DNA of 64,000 nucleotides from Dipteris shenzhenensis (GCA_047967505.1 CM106539.1), one strand, 5' to 3'; positions 35,012 through 46,535 are shown, counted from the stretch's first letter. Translations and numbers: made by a program. Notes: generated from the sequence alone by a model not told the origin.

Positions 35012-35290
35012 GACCTCTCTCCTCCCTCCTTCGTCCCCTCTCTCGGCTCTTTCCTCCCTCCTTCCACTCTCCTCCCTCCTTCCACTCTCGGCTCTCTCCT
35101 CCCTCTTTCCACTCTCGGCTCTCTCCTATCTCCTTCCACCTATCCTCCTATCTCCTCCCTCTTTCCACTCTCCTCCCTCCTTTGTCCCCTATCTTGGCTC
35201 CCTCCTCCCTCCTTCGTCCCCCTATCTTGGCTCCCTCCTCCCTCCTCCCTCTTTCTACTCTCCTCCCTCCTTCGTCCCCTATCGAAGGGT
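35012..35290. repeat. Pyrimidine-rich minisatellite
   Basis: Plus strand is built from CTCCCTCCTTCCACTCTCGG and CCTCCTTCGTCCCCTATC variants, about 280 bp, almost lacking A and with few G. The frame across it is composed only of Leu/Ser/Pro repeats and is not a gene. Confidence 0.85.
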
Positions 35291-35709
35291 CTCTACGGCA
35301 TGTAGGAAGTGTTCGTCGAGATGCTAGTTCGTAGACGTAGAGGGAAATTGGAAACCGTCAGATCGTCGTTGCATGATAGAGCGTTTTGTTAAATGTCTAT
35401 ACGATGTTTTCTGATGACACAGTGAATGTGATTGTTCAAAAGCGAAAGGGTAATAGTTATCTGGAGACGCATCAGTGATTGTAGCGAAGATTCGGAACGA
35501 GGCATCTTGAGAAGGGTACAATATTTGGTATTTTAGTCTGTAACTGTAATTTTATGTCCGCTTTTGTGCTGCAAAGAAATCTTTCGTTTTTCGGACTGTG
35601 AAGGTTTTAGAAGGGTGATAGGGGTGTAGCTGTTAGAATGTAGACAAACTTCTCAAAGCTTCCACGATCCAAGCGATGGGATGAAGACGGGCCTGCTGTT
35701 GTTTGCATT
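35291..35709. other. Spacer, nothing recognised
   Basis: Mixed-composition DNA without protein-like open frames or repeats. Confidence 0.5.
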
Positions 35710-36045
35710 ACAAACCGAAAAAAGGGGGGGCTCAGCAGCCCCCCAGAGTCTGCGCTAGCAGCTCTATGAAACCGAAAAAAGGGGGGGGCTCAGCAGCCCC
35801 CCAGAGTCTGCGCTAGCGCAGACTCTGGGGGGCTGCTGAGCCCCCCCCTTTTTTCGGTTTCATAGAGCTTTCAGCCCCCTTTTTTCGGTTTCATAGAGCT
35901 TTCAGAAGCCTAGCGCAGACTCTGGGGGGCTACTGAGCCCCCCCTTTTTTCTGATCTCATAGAGTTTGAAAGCCCATGAAACCGAAAAAAGGGGGGGGCT
36001 CAGCAGCCCCCCAGAGTCTGCGCTAGCGCAGACTCTGCTATGTTG
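35710..36045. repeat. Cluster of GC-rich palindromes, including a perfect ~110-bp palindrome
   Basis: Modules GAAACCGAAAAAAGGGGG, CTCAGCAGCCCCCCAGAG and TCTGCGCTAGC occur in both orientations. The copy at 35760-35869 is a perfect palindrome centred on GCTAGC (35812-35817); arms of 55 bp match base for base. Partial copies lie at 35714-35759, 35873-35910, 35914-35975 and 35975-36043. A single strand would form a very stable hairpin. Confidence 0.93.
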
Positions 36046-37384
36046 TTATCAACCTGTAAAGTTTTCTCTTTTGCTAAAGTGAGATGAGAAGAGCTTGGTT
36101 TTGCTTGCTGTGCAGTTTTGGGCTTTGGTGCCTACCTTTGCAACCAGGCAAAGGGATGTTCCTTACCATGCTTTCAATTGGAGGATTTGTTTTCATCATT
36201 GACTTTGGGATCGTTATCTTTTTCTCCTCATTTTGCAGGCTTCAACTTTAAAGTAAGTTAAAAACACCAAGTCTCCCATGGCGATGTGTAATCTCTCTGG
36301 GAGAGGTGTGAAGTTTTAGAGGAAGGTAAGGAATGACATCGATGATCCACACAGAAACTAGATATTTCATTCACTTCATACTGTTGCTGGAGCCGTAAAG
36401 AGAGGAGACGATTCTTAAAAACTACCATTCGTTGGAGGTTCGGAGATCGTGTTTCTCAGGATCGTACTCAACTACCAGAGCACTTCCGTTTGGCTTAGAG
36501 TGAAAAGGGCATTGATATGAACTACAAAGCGATGGTAGGTACCGTGACAACCTTGAGATTTTGAGCACATTGGCTGCAAAGTAAAGTTCATCATTTACAG
36601 CATCGTTCTACGCTCATGAAATGAACAAAGCTAGAAGGAAGCCACATCTAAGTGTGGAAGAATGAAGCTTAGATGATTGGAAAAATGATATAGAAGGTGC
36701 TTTGCTAATCTGCAAAGAGGCAGCCAAGTGTGGAGTCGTGGAAACGGAAATAGAATGATGCGAAAGTTTGAGGGGAGCATCTAACATAGTGCTAGCCACA
36801 TATCCATTTGAATGCCTTCCTGAGGTCTCATTCTCACGCATTAGCACTTACACTTTGTATGAAGGGATGGGAGATTGTGAGAACCATTAACTTTAAGGGA
36901 TCGAAATGAGCATCAAGTGAACATTGTATTCTACAACTTTGTGTACGCAACAGAAGGAAATAGCAACTTTGTGTATGCTCTAGGATGGCCCAGCCCCTGA
37001 AATCATATGTTAGAAGCAAGGAGAAAAGGTGGACATTGGATCAGTGCTGACCAAGTAATGTGGACACGAGGTGAATCAAGAATTCCGGGGAGTTGGAAAA
37101 AGTGTTCGCAATTCCTGTGGAGTCCCCAAAATCCAAAAACTCTAGCCCTATTCCTGGACGAGGAGGTTCTTTCTGAGTTGCATCTTTGAATTCAGACCAC
37201 GATCAGGAACCGCAGGGATGCCCCACCTTTGATTCTGCTCTTGGATCACAAAACAAGTACAATTTACAAAACTAGCTTAGAACTGCAGGGTGAAATGTAT
37301 ATTCCTCATGGAAAAATGATGTCGCAATAAAATTTTATGGGTAGACTCTTAGATCGTCACACTCGGCGTGTTGTGCTTTAGAAG
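36046..37384. other. 1.3-kb interval between two palindrome clusters
   Basis: No convincing gene. Short open frames only. CTTTGTGTACGCAACAGAAGG at 36939 recalls the TACGCAAC words of 5-7 kb. The flanking clusters share modules, so the interval may be the body of a foldback-type element. Confidence 0.4.
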
Positions 37385-37745
37385 TCTAGCCTAGCGCAGA
37401 CTCTGGGGGGCTGCTGAGCCCCCCCTTTTTCCGGTTTCATAGAGCTTTCAGAAGCTCTATGAAACCGAAAAAAGGGGGCTGAAAGCTCTATGAAACCGAA
37501 AAAAGGGGGGGGCTGCTGAGCCCCCCCCTTTTTTCTGATCTCATAGAGTTCTGAAAGCCCATGAAACCAAAAAAAGGGGGGGCCTGCTGAGCCCCCCCCT
37601 TTTTTTCGGTCTCATGGGCGAGTTTGGGGCTGCTGAAAGCTGAGCCCCCCCCTTTTTTTCGGTCTCATGGGCGAGTTTGGGGCTGCTGAAAGCTGAGCCC
37701 CCCCCTTTTTCTCGGTCTCATGGAGTTTGGGGTTGCTGAAACTTG
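37385..37745. repeat. Second cluster of the same GC-rich palindromic modules
   Basis: CTAGCGCAGACTCTGGGG, GGCTGCTGAGCCCCCCC and TTTTTTCGGTTTCATAGAGC recur in both orientations. The 3' part is three direct copies of GAGCCCCCCCCTTTTT, TCGGTCTCATGG and GAGTTTGGGGCTGCTGAAAG (about 58 bp apart). Confidence 0.9.
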
Positions 37746-39301
37746 CTTTGTTATCTAACGACTATTTTGCTTTGTTATTTTGCAGTTTTCATACTTACGA
37801 CTATGCTAGATATTTTGTGAGTGCTTGCACACGTATATTAGGCCTTGAGGGAACTCACTCGGGAGTTGAGGATCATCCTCTAGGGAAGCTCACGCGAGTA
37901 GCAACGGTACTGTACTTCTACATTTTAATGATGTTATTTACTCATATTCTTTGGATATTGCTTTCTTTAAACTTTTGGGGTTGCTTAACTTTAGAGTTTC
38001 TATCTACTTAGAATTCACTGGAAAATTGAAATATGAGGGGTATGAGGTCTGTTGCACTAGATGGGCCATACTTTCTGCAGCAGTGGTGACGATGCATGGA
38101 ATCTAAGTCTCAGGATGAGCTCCCATTTGATAGACATGCCTGCTCAACAGCTGCAAAAAAGGGGGACCTTTGGGAGGAGGTTTATGTGCAGAAGCCCCAA
38201 GATTTTGTTGTTTCTGGACAAGCACAAGGTTTCCAAGCTCTTTGTTGGCTGGAGCAAGCACCTTGTGCAGGGTATTAGAAGATAAACCAGTTTTTCTTGT
38301 CCAAGGGCTTTGTGATAACTCCCATTGAGCCTAATTTGTATATTATGAAAAGGGGAAAGATTTGATTGTGCTATTTTATTATGCTGATGATATCATACGT
38401 ACTAGGAGTAAGGAAAGATAATTTCGGATGAGAGATCATACTTGCGAGTGATAATGTGAATGATATCGTACTTACAAGCAAGAATATGAGGACTTAAGAT
38501 GAACCTTCTAAAACACTGGACATGATTGTTTTGGCTTGTTAAACTCTCTCTTGGCATTGAATTTTGGCAAACATCACATATTGTTGCATGTAACAAACAA
38601 AGTATGCACATGGTTTTTTGCAGAAATTCATGATGTAGTTTAGCAAGCTGATAGCAGCTACTTCATGTCTACTAGGTACTCCTGTGAGATGCTTTTGTGA
38701 ACGCCACACTGGCTTTTTACTATATAACACACACTCTTTGTATTTCTCTAGCTGGTGGATACAAGCTCCTTCTAGGTAATGGTGTTGAGGCGGCCAGACA
38801 TGATTAGAAAGGAGTAGAAGGCAGAGTACTGGCTGTCCAGGACCACACGAGATAAAAGTGTGATAGCCATATCTTTTTAGGAGAGCTCTTTCCCAACGTG
38901 AAGTATATCTTGATGGAGGCCCTACATTTTATTAATGTGTTCCCGCATAGATGACAAGGTAGCGGGATCGGAAAAACGGAGCTGGATCTTTACAGAAACA
39001 CGCTTCATGGGGGTCACTCGGGGACAATGAGTTTAGTTGGAGCTTTTCCGCTTCCTATTATTGAATTAGGATTAGCATTCATTTAAAGATATTGGTATCG
39101 AGAACTTCTTTCAAGGAATTGATATGTATCTCAATTGTCTTAAGGGTTTGCATTGCAATGTATCAAGGGTTACAAATTTCACTATCTTAAGGATTTGAAT
39201 CATTTGTATATGCTTATGGATTTTATATTCTACTATCTTAAGGATTTGAAACATTTTGTATATACAGGTTTCATAGTAGTGAGCATTTTTATCCTGACAA
39301 G
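37746..39301. other. Spacer upstream of the ParB/methyltransferase-like gene
   Basis: No supported gene. A short repeat at 39115-39270 carries TATCTTAAGGATTTGAA-type words two to three times. Promoter elements of the downstream gene cannot be assigned with confidence. Confidence 0.5.
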
Positions 39302-42300
39302 ATGGCACCAAGGCGAAAGAAATCAACTACAAGAGGTAATTCTAAAACTTTTTGGTACTGATAACCTTGGCATATCTATGATGGACATGAGCAATATATA
39401 ACTCATCCTTGTTGGTTGTGATATGTATTCAAAGGAACTAAAACTTATGCATTGCGATCAGGACCATCAAGAAGATCTGTGAGTGAGGAGTGTACGTCTC
39501 GTACTCCACAAAATGATATAAATAACCCACACATGGAGACACTTGCAGAAACTGAGGCTACTATCACTCGAGAAGAGTCATCGTCTCATCCCGTGATTAG
39601 TCTTGAGCAACAGGAGGTGCAAGAAGAGCCTCGAGGCCAAGGAGAGCAAGAGAGTGCAGAAAAGACAAAAGAAAAAGCTCCAACACATGTAAGAGTACTT
39701 GGGAAGGAGATTCAAATTGGACTTTTGCAAGATGTCCTTGATCAGTTTCGGATGCAAAGAAGAATTGAACCCCCTCTCTGATTCCTCTCTGTAGATTGGT
39801 TGTTAATGAGGCTATTCGAACATCAACGTCTGAGATTACTGTTTTGAGAGATAGTTTTGATTCTAGAGGCTATGCTATAAATAGTGCACCTTTTCTAGTA
39901 TCCTTGCAACGGCCAGGAAGTGATCAATTTTTCTATGTTACGGCACTTGATCGTCAAGAATGGGGACCTATTTGGAATCAAATAAGTGAGGACTTCGACA
40001 ACCAGCTAAGTAATGAGTGGCAAGACTTGAAGGGGAAGAAGTTCCTTGTTTGGGATGGAAATCATAGGTTGAAGGCATGGTTTTCTCAGATCAAAGACGG
40101 TACTCTTTTGATAAATCTATCATGCATAAGGAAATGTTCTATTATAGTTTGCATTGCACATGATTATGTCATGCTTACTTGTGGAATTGATATGTTGTAG
40201 CTTATTCAATAATGCCAACTCGCCATATCCAAGTGAGATGCCAATTCATAGAGGTGCAGAAATCTCAAGAGGGAGAGCTACTTCTTGCCTTAAAATCAAC
40301 CAATGAGTAAGATAACTTTTTATAATACTTTTATGTATAGCTAGTTTAACTTCTTCTCTTTAGAAACTAAGTCTATTGGTATTTATGTCTTTAACTTCTC
40401 CTCTTTAGAAAGTAATCCCCATGTGAATATATGTTGGTATTGCAGACTTGTTCGAGTGCATGTAGAGCATTCATATGGGCACGAAGTCTTCCTCTTTCAA
40501 AAATTTGGCATGGCAGATAAATCCTCACTTCTTGAGTTATTGAGTGAAGAGGATAAGAGATGGGTGGAAGTGGAGATGGCAATAGAAAGGAAGAATAGTA
40601 ACCCATGGTACACAGCACCAGCTATTGTCTTGGCACAACTTGTTTGGAAGGTATCTGCGCGAACTATAAATATCCCTTTGCTCTATGAAAGGTGTCCCAA
40701 AAAGGATAATGTTTTGATTTCTTGTTTTCATGGAAGGTTGATTTTTCACGTGCAATCAAGAAAGCTACTCAAAATCTAAATCAATCGAAGATGGAGTTTG
40801 GAGGAGTATACTAATAAATTTATTAAGGCTATTAAGAATGTGGAAGTCATCTTTCATGATCGAGCATACAATGTTTTGATTTCTTGTTTTCATGGAAGGA
40901 TGATTTTTCACGTGCGATCAAGAAAGCTACTCAAAATCTTGATCAGAGTCTGGAGGAGTATACTAATAAATTTAGTAAGGCTATTAAGAATGTGGAAGTC
41001 ATCTTTCGTGATCGAGCATACAAGATGGTACCTGTTGCCAATCCCGCAAATGGTGATGGCTTCTTCGAGCTTCTATTTAGTTATGATTGGAATCAAAAGG
41101 GTGCCACGACTAAGGACAAAGTGCATATATTAGCCTCATCACGTCTCAATCCTAATAGGTAATGTCAATTAATGTTTTTGCACAATTACTCCATAGTGAT
41201 GCTAATATTTTTTTCCTTTGCCATGATATTAATAGGAAAAAAGAGCTTCTACAACAATTGATGATGGCACGTGGAAATGATCCAGTTGCATCTGCTAAGT
41301 ATGGGGATGCTCAAAAGTTTCGACTACATGTGAAAAAGGAAACATATTGGCAATACTTGTTTGAGCGAGGGATTTCCATCATCAACAATTTGCGAAGCCA
41401 TGATTTGGAATTGCCCGATGGGTTTGAGACATTTGCTCGAGAGCAAAGACGACTTCACCTCCAAGAAGCCTTCCCTATGCTTTGGAAGGATATGAAGTCT
41501 ACTCTTGAAGCAGATAAGCAGCCAAAAATGTAGGAGTCATCCTTACGTTTGGTGTATAGGTGGTACAATAGCAACCCTCTCCTTTCTCTTACGATTAATA
41601 AACTGTTTTACTGATATGTCTACATTCTTTCATACATTATAGGTGGATACGGTCTTTGCATGATACCAATTCATCTGCAAGGATGCCATATGAGGTCATG
41701 GCATGGACAAACATGCAGAAAGAGGGAAGCATGTATCCCTTATCTTGGAAAGATAAGGGCATAACGATTTGGGAGATTAATGTGTGTCCTTGGTGGTTAG
41801 ATTACCCACTGGGAAAAGTACATCCCACTGAGAAAAATAGACTAGGTAATACTCCAAAGTTCCTATTCCATAGGCATATAGACCAATGTCTATATATGCG
41901 GGTATCTACCATATACTTAAGTTTGCAACATTTGCTGCTCAGTCTTTGAGAAGAACATGGAAGACAATATGGATGAGGATGAATTGGATGCAGAGAACCG
42001 TTATGTGGATATCACATTACGACCTAGATCAACGGATGGAGAGTCAGCTATCAAGAAAAGACCTGTGAGACCTCTACTCCTCATACTTATGTAATAGTTA
42101 ACAACTAACACTAACGAAAATATAGTATAACCTAGAGTCTTGTCCTTTGTAATTCTTACAAGCAGGTTCTATCGGAGAATATAGAGTCCTCTAAGACTCG
42201 AGAGCTGAGAACAAAGCAACGACTCAATTTTCATGCTTCAAGAACCAGTTCCATTAATCAACAACCGAGTTTATCTAGTGAGTATCACTCCTCTCTTTCT

Positions 42301-43447
42301 TGGTTATGATTTTTTGATTTTGCAGCCAAACTGAAGCTTTCAAGCTAGGATTTGATGCAGATGTAAAGTTGTTTGCATATATGGATGTAATTACAGAGGA
42401 TATCATTCAATTGTCGAATGCACCAAAGCTGTAAGTGTTTCTTTTTTTAAGAAATGTGTACATTTAAGAATCTATTTTGGAATATAAGTCATTGATCTAG
42501 GGAGATTGAATTGTACATTGTAGGGTTGATGAATTTTTAAGAAAAGTGAAAGCACCAGGTCTGCTGTCACACAATGGTAATTCTTGTGTCGAGGTGGTTC
42601 GCTTGGTTTGGGCAGATTTTCCCACAAGTTTGGCAGTGGAACTCATAAGTAGTACTACATGCCCAGAGTGGAATAGATTCTCCCTCAAGCTCTCTGCAAG
42701 GGTGGCAAAGTTTGCCAATGACTTTGTAGCAGACCAGGGGTGGTACGTGACTTGCTCTCTCCCAAAACATTGGGGCTATATATTTGCACATGCGAAGAAG
42801 GCCGAGTTCGAGCTCCATCGATCATATACAGTGCTTCTTGACTTTGGTTATTTACGTGATGATGGAGAGGAGGTACATTAAATCACCTAAATGTTTGTTT
42901 ATATTGGTCTAATAAGCATGATTTGCTTGTATCTAACTTGAGGTGCCATCATCCATTAGGTTCGCAATCTACAAATGGGTATCTTCTGGCATGGAAAATC
43001 TGACCTCCCACACATGGATCGACAAGCAGGTGCAAATGTCTCTAATAAGCTTTTTTCAGCAAAGACATCAGTGCTACACGAGTGTGACCGTAAACATGTC
43101 GCAAAAAGGACACAAGTTGCATCAACTTACTTACGAGGAGGGGCAGAAAGATCAGATTACTTGCATGAGTAAGATCCTATACAAGCACAGATTGAATTTA
43201 TGGGGTATAATTGAAGTTCTTTCAAGGAAAACAAATATGGATTGTCAAACATCCTCTGATCCCTTTTAGTGCTTCTTGTAGGTGGATACTCAGAACATTC
43301 ACAGACCCTGGTGATTGCATCATCGATGTCTTTGCAGGTTGCTTTGGGATGGCAAGGCTTTGTGAAGAGTTAGGTCGCCATTGTCTTTCCATAGAGAATG
43401 ACAATGTTGTTGCTGACATGTGTCTGCGATCAATCAGTACAGAATAG
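39302..43447 (+). CDS. ParB-like plus beta-class N4/N6 DNA-methyltransferase-like protein, 14 exons
   Basis: Exons that join in phase at GT-AG sites: 39302-39335, 39462-39777, 39779-40099, 40201-40306, 40446-40650, 40899-41158, 41236-41531, 41643-41845, 41943-42064, 42166-42281, 42326-42430, 42524-42872, 42960-43168, 43282-43447; about 935 residues. Residues 1-80 are acidic and disordered (MAPRRKKSTT). Exons 2-4 resemble ParB/sulfiredoxin-fold domains (VRVLGKEIQIGLLQDVL, then KFLVWDGNHRLKAW). Exons 12-14 follow the order of beta-class methylases: a degenerate catalytic segment (LVWADFPTS, not DPPY), then C-terminal FTDPGDCIIDVFAGCFG and LGRHCLSIEND, the SAM-binding motif I. ParB plus N4/N6 methylase fusions are known in phages and bacteria. 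A one- or two-base shift near 39778 is the only break. Function in the plant is unknown. Confidence 0.72.
40708..41022 (+). repeat. 162-bp tandem duplication of intron/exon 6 sequence
   Basis: AATGTTTTGATTTCTTG starts at 40708 and again at 40870. Each copy includes the acceptor (CATGGAAG) and the coding start of exon 6. The second copy is open (DDFSRAIKKATQNL). The first has diverged and reaches a stop, so it now lies in the intron 40651-40898. Confidence 0.85.
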
Positions 43448-43604
43448 CATTTCCATAAACTATGTAGTATTGACAGTAATACTTGTGATCATCACTTTTG
43501 ATGTTCTTGTTGAGGTTATCATGTAACACATACTATGTCCTTGCTCATGGTGGTTGTATGGCACAAGAGTGTCTTTATTGCTCTATGCTTTTTTCTCTTT
43601 TTTG

Positions 43605-43674
43605 GATCCATAGTCAGAGGTTACTGTGTGGGGAATGTCGATCCATAGTCAGAGGTTACTGTGTGGGGAATGCC
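43605..43674 (+). repeat. 35-bp tandem duplication
   Basis: GATCCATAGTCAGAGGTTAC and the following bases to GGGGAATG(T/C)C occur at 43605-43639 and 43640-43674 with one difference. It lies at the start of the PPR fragment. Confidence 0.9.
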
Positions 43675-44010
43675 CTTGTCAATATGTATGCCCATTCCGT
43701 GAACCTAGATGATGCAAGGGCAGTGTTTGCAGAGATGCCACAATGGGTTCTGGTCTCCTAAGTGCGATGATTGCTGGTTGTGCTCAGAATGGGCATGGCA
43801 AGACATCCCTGCAATTGTTCAGGTGCACAGAGAATTTTATGAACTGACCTATTGGGATGTAGTGTCATGGGGTGCTTTGATTGTAGGATGCACTGAACAT
43901 GTGCATGCTGTTCTTGCTCTAGCTTTTTGGGAAAATGCAACATAGTGGCATGAAGCTAGATTCTATTGTAGAGATTGTTTTTCCAAGTTTCACATCCTTG
44001 AAACTTTTGC
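43655..44010 (+). pseudogene. PPR protein fragment, frameshifted
   Basis: Plus-strand pieces in shifting frames read YCVGNALVNMYAHSVNLDD, ARAVFAEMPQW, then AMIAGCAQNGHGKTSLQLF, then DVVSWGALIVGCTEHVHAVL and FGKMQHSGMKLDSIV. These are the L/S/P motif words of plant PLS-type pentatricopeptide-repeat proteins, which normally bind organellar RNA. Stops and frame changes between motifs show that this copy is dead. No start codon or C-terminal DYW domain is nearby. Confidence 0.75.
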
Positions 44011-44752
44011 AGCGTTCCTATATGTCAAAACCTACCCTAACTTCATTTCAGCTTGAGTAAAAAGTCCATAACTTGGGTATATACTATAGCTTTTACTTTC
44101 TGGACATGTCCACCCGACTGTATGTCAAAACCTCTTTTAATTTCATTTTAGCTTGAGTAAACAATCCATAACTTGGGTATAGACTCAATATATTTTTGAA
44201 TCATTGTCTGGCTACTGAAAGCACTAATCATTGCTAGGGAGTGTTTAATCTCATTTCATGAATGTCCTACCTATGAGTCTGTATTTGTTCCTGCTTTCAT
44301 ATCACACATTTTTTGGAAGGAATGTTGATTTTCCATTGTGGCAATGTAATGATTTACAAGTGCCACAACCAATGTTTCATTGTCCTGGTTACTGAAAGCA
44401 CTGCAGCCTCAATATTGTTGAGAACTATTTAATCTCATTTCATTAATGTCTTGCATTTTAGATAAGCTTGGTTGAGCTATAGAACAATATGAAGCCTATG
44501 TGTTTAAATTAGATTTTTTGGCTTTTTTGGTAGCGTTGGCAGCGAACAGCCATTGCTGGTGTACATGTTTGTACCCTTTTTTTTTACCTGAAGTAGTTGC
44601 TCAGCATAACAGATGTAATTAACCATCAGGTTTTTTATTGGCAATCTATTTGCCCTAGTACTACGAAACCACAAGGGCATTAGGTTTTTCAGAGATTATG
44701 AGTACACATGCACTTGTACGGTTAATACTTTCAAGCAATTAGATTGGATTAA
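44011..44752. repeat. Two diverged direct-repeat pairs, no gene
   Basis: TATGTCAAAACCT...CATAACTTGGGTATA occurs at 44020-44085 and 44121-44186. ACTGAAAGCACT...TTTAATCTCATTTCAT occurs near 44215 and 44390. The interval separates the two PPR fragments. Confidence 0.65.
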
Positions 44753-45015
44753 GTGTTTGTGGATGCTTATGCTTGTATGACATCCCTAGAAGAGGGTCAT
44801 GTGACCCATGCTACTATTGCTGGCAATGATGGGAGTCAGATGGGGAATGCCCTCGTCCATATGTATTGCAAGTGTGGGAACCTAAATGATGCAAGGGTAG
44901 TGTTCACAGAGATGTCCCAGTGGAATGTGGTCTCCTGGAGTGACATAAGTGCTGGTTGTGCTCAGAATGGGCATGGCAAGGCAGCCCTGCAACAGTTCAG
45001 TGGAATGCAGGTGAA
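44753..45015 (+). pseudogene. Second PPR fragment
   Basis: An open stretch reads MGNALVHMYCKCGNLNDA, RVVFTEMSQWNVVSWSD and ISAGCAQNGHGKAALQQFSG, about two PPR motifs. It resembles the fragment at 43655-44010 closely enough (NLDDAR/NLNDAR, GCAQNGHGK) that one is probably a duplicate of the other. It runs into unrelated sequence at both ends. Confidence 0.75.
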
Positions 45016-46099
45016 AAAAAGTCCCTTGACCTCTTTATTTGTTGATAGTGCACTATGTGGATGGGACTTCTCTTCATGTTGGTTTTCGATTTCTCCTCAT
45101 CTCCTCCCAATCTAAGCCATGATACCTTCATTTTGATTTCAAAGAAAGGTTTTTCCAAATTCCATGCACACATTATTGTACACACATAGTATTGCATGAG
45201 GATCCTTCCATTACTTCATAAGCCTTACTTTATGAAGTTGTCATGTCAGGTTCATTCATATCCATAAGCAAGGCCCTCTCTCTCTAGGTGACATCAGTAG
45301 ATGTCGGCCTCTAACACCCCCTCTCAACTCCTGGATGGAATAGAGATGCTAGCAAGATGAGTGAATGAAAAGCTCACAATATTCATGAAAATTGAAAAAA
45401 AGCTCGTCACAAAAAGCTCACAAAAAAATCACACCCGTCCAAAAGCCATTGGAGTGACACCTTTAGACAAAACATGCTTGCATTGCTCCCAACCAAGAGT
45501 CGAATGAGAAGGACTCATTCACCATATCAACAAAATCCCCTCGGGACATGTGACTTACTGTTGAAGACTACACATTTTTGGCATCATTGTTGCTGGGAAG
45601 CCAGATACGCTTTTGCACACGTGTTATTTTGTTATCTACCCATTGCCCACACTCACCAAATTAACTAGAAGTGTTGGTTTTTTGTGAATAGGAGAAGTGT
45701 TTTGGAAAGGAAAGGTGAAAAGAATGTTTAGGATAATTTTTTGAAGATTTTTTGAAAAGGAAAGGTGAAAAGAGTGGTTAGGACTATTTTTTGAAGATTT
45801 TTTGATGCCTTTGTTGTTTTGATGTAAGATTGAAAAACAAGTTAGACATTGCTAAGGACTATATGTAAACAAATCACATGAAAACCTCAGCCAAAATGAA
45901 GAATCTAAGCATTTTCAAAGTGGTTTTTAGAGTCTTTTTTGCACATTCCTTCAAAATCCATTTCATGTTGTTGCTTTTTGTTTTTTTTCTATTTGTATAG
46001 CTAGAGTAGCTAGCATAGAACACTTAGATCCCTAAAAGTTCTGCACAAAAATAATTAAAATTCAAAAAATTAAGGGATTTTGGTCAACAAAATCATACA
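45016..46099. other. Spacer, no gene seen
   Basis: Contains a short direct repeat near 45700-45810 (GGAAAGGTGAAAAGA and TTTTTTGAAGATTTTTTGA twice). No protein-like frame. Confidence 0.5.
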
Positions 46100-46535
46100 G
46101 AACTAGGTCATAGCGTTAGGGCTAAAGCGATGACTTATAGAGTTAGAGTTAATGTAGTGACCCATTGTGTTAGGGTATAACACCACCAACCACCTCATCA
46201 AACTACCAATTGGCATTTATGAACATTTAATTTTGTCAGTCAGCTACACTGCCGCATTAAGAAAAGTCAACATCCATTGTAATAACCATAACCTAGCAAC
46301 CCGTTGCGTTAAGCATAAAGCAACGACCCACTATGTTGAGCCTAAAGCATCTACCATTGCATTAGTGTTATAGTAGTGACCTGTTGCATTAAAGTTCATG
46401 CAATGACCCATCACATGATAAAGTAACAATCCATATAGCAGCAACTCGTTGCATTGAACCTAAAGCATCGATCCAATGCATTGGCATTATTGCAATGACT
46501 CATTGCATTAAAGTGAATGTAGTGAACCCTTAATT
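46100..46535. repeat. Degenerate short tandem repeat, GTGACCCATTGCATTAAAG type
   Basis: Words such as CAACCCGTTGCGTTAAGC, CAACGACCCACTATGTTGAG, GACCTGTTGCATTAAAG and AACTCGTTGCATTGAACC recur at roughly 23-50 bp spacing with strong decay. No coding content is supported. Confidence 0.65.

Noticed and set aside
34974-35327. 117-codon Ser/Leu/Pro frame
   Set aside because: Pyrimidine minisatellite without protein-like composition.
35710-37745. Bacterial-type intrinsic terminators
   Set aside because: Hairpins followed by T-runs are part of repeated palindromic modules in eukaryotic DNA; no operon context.
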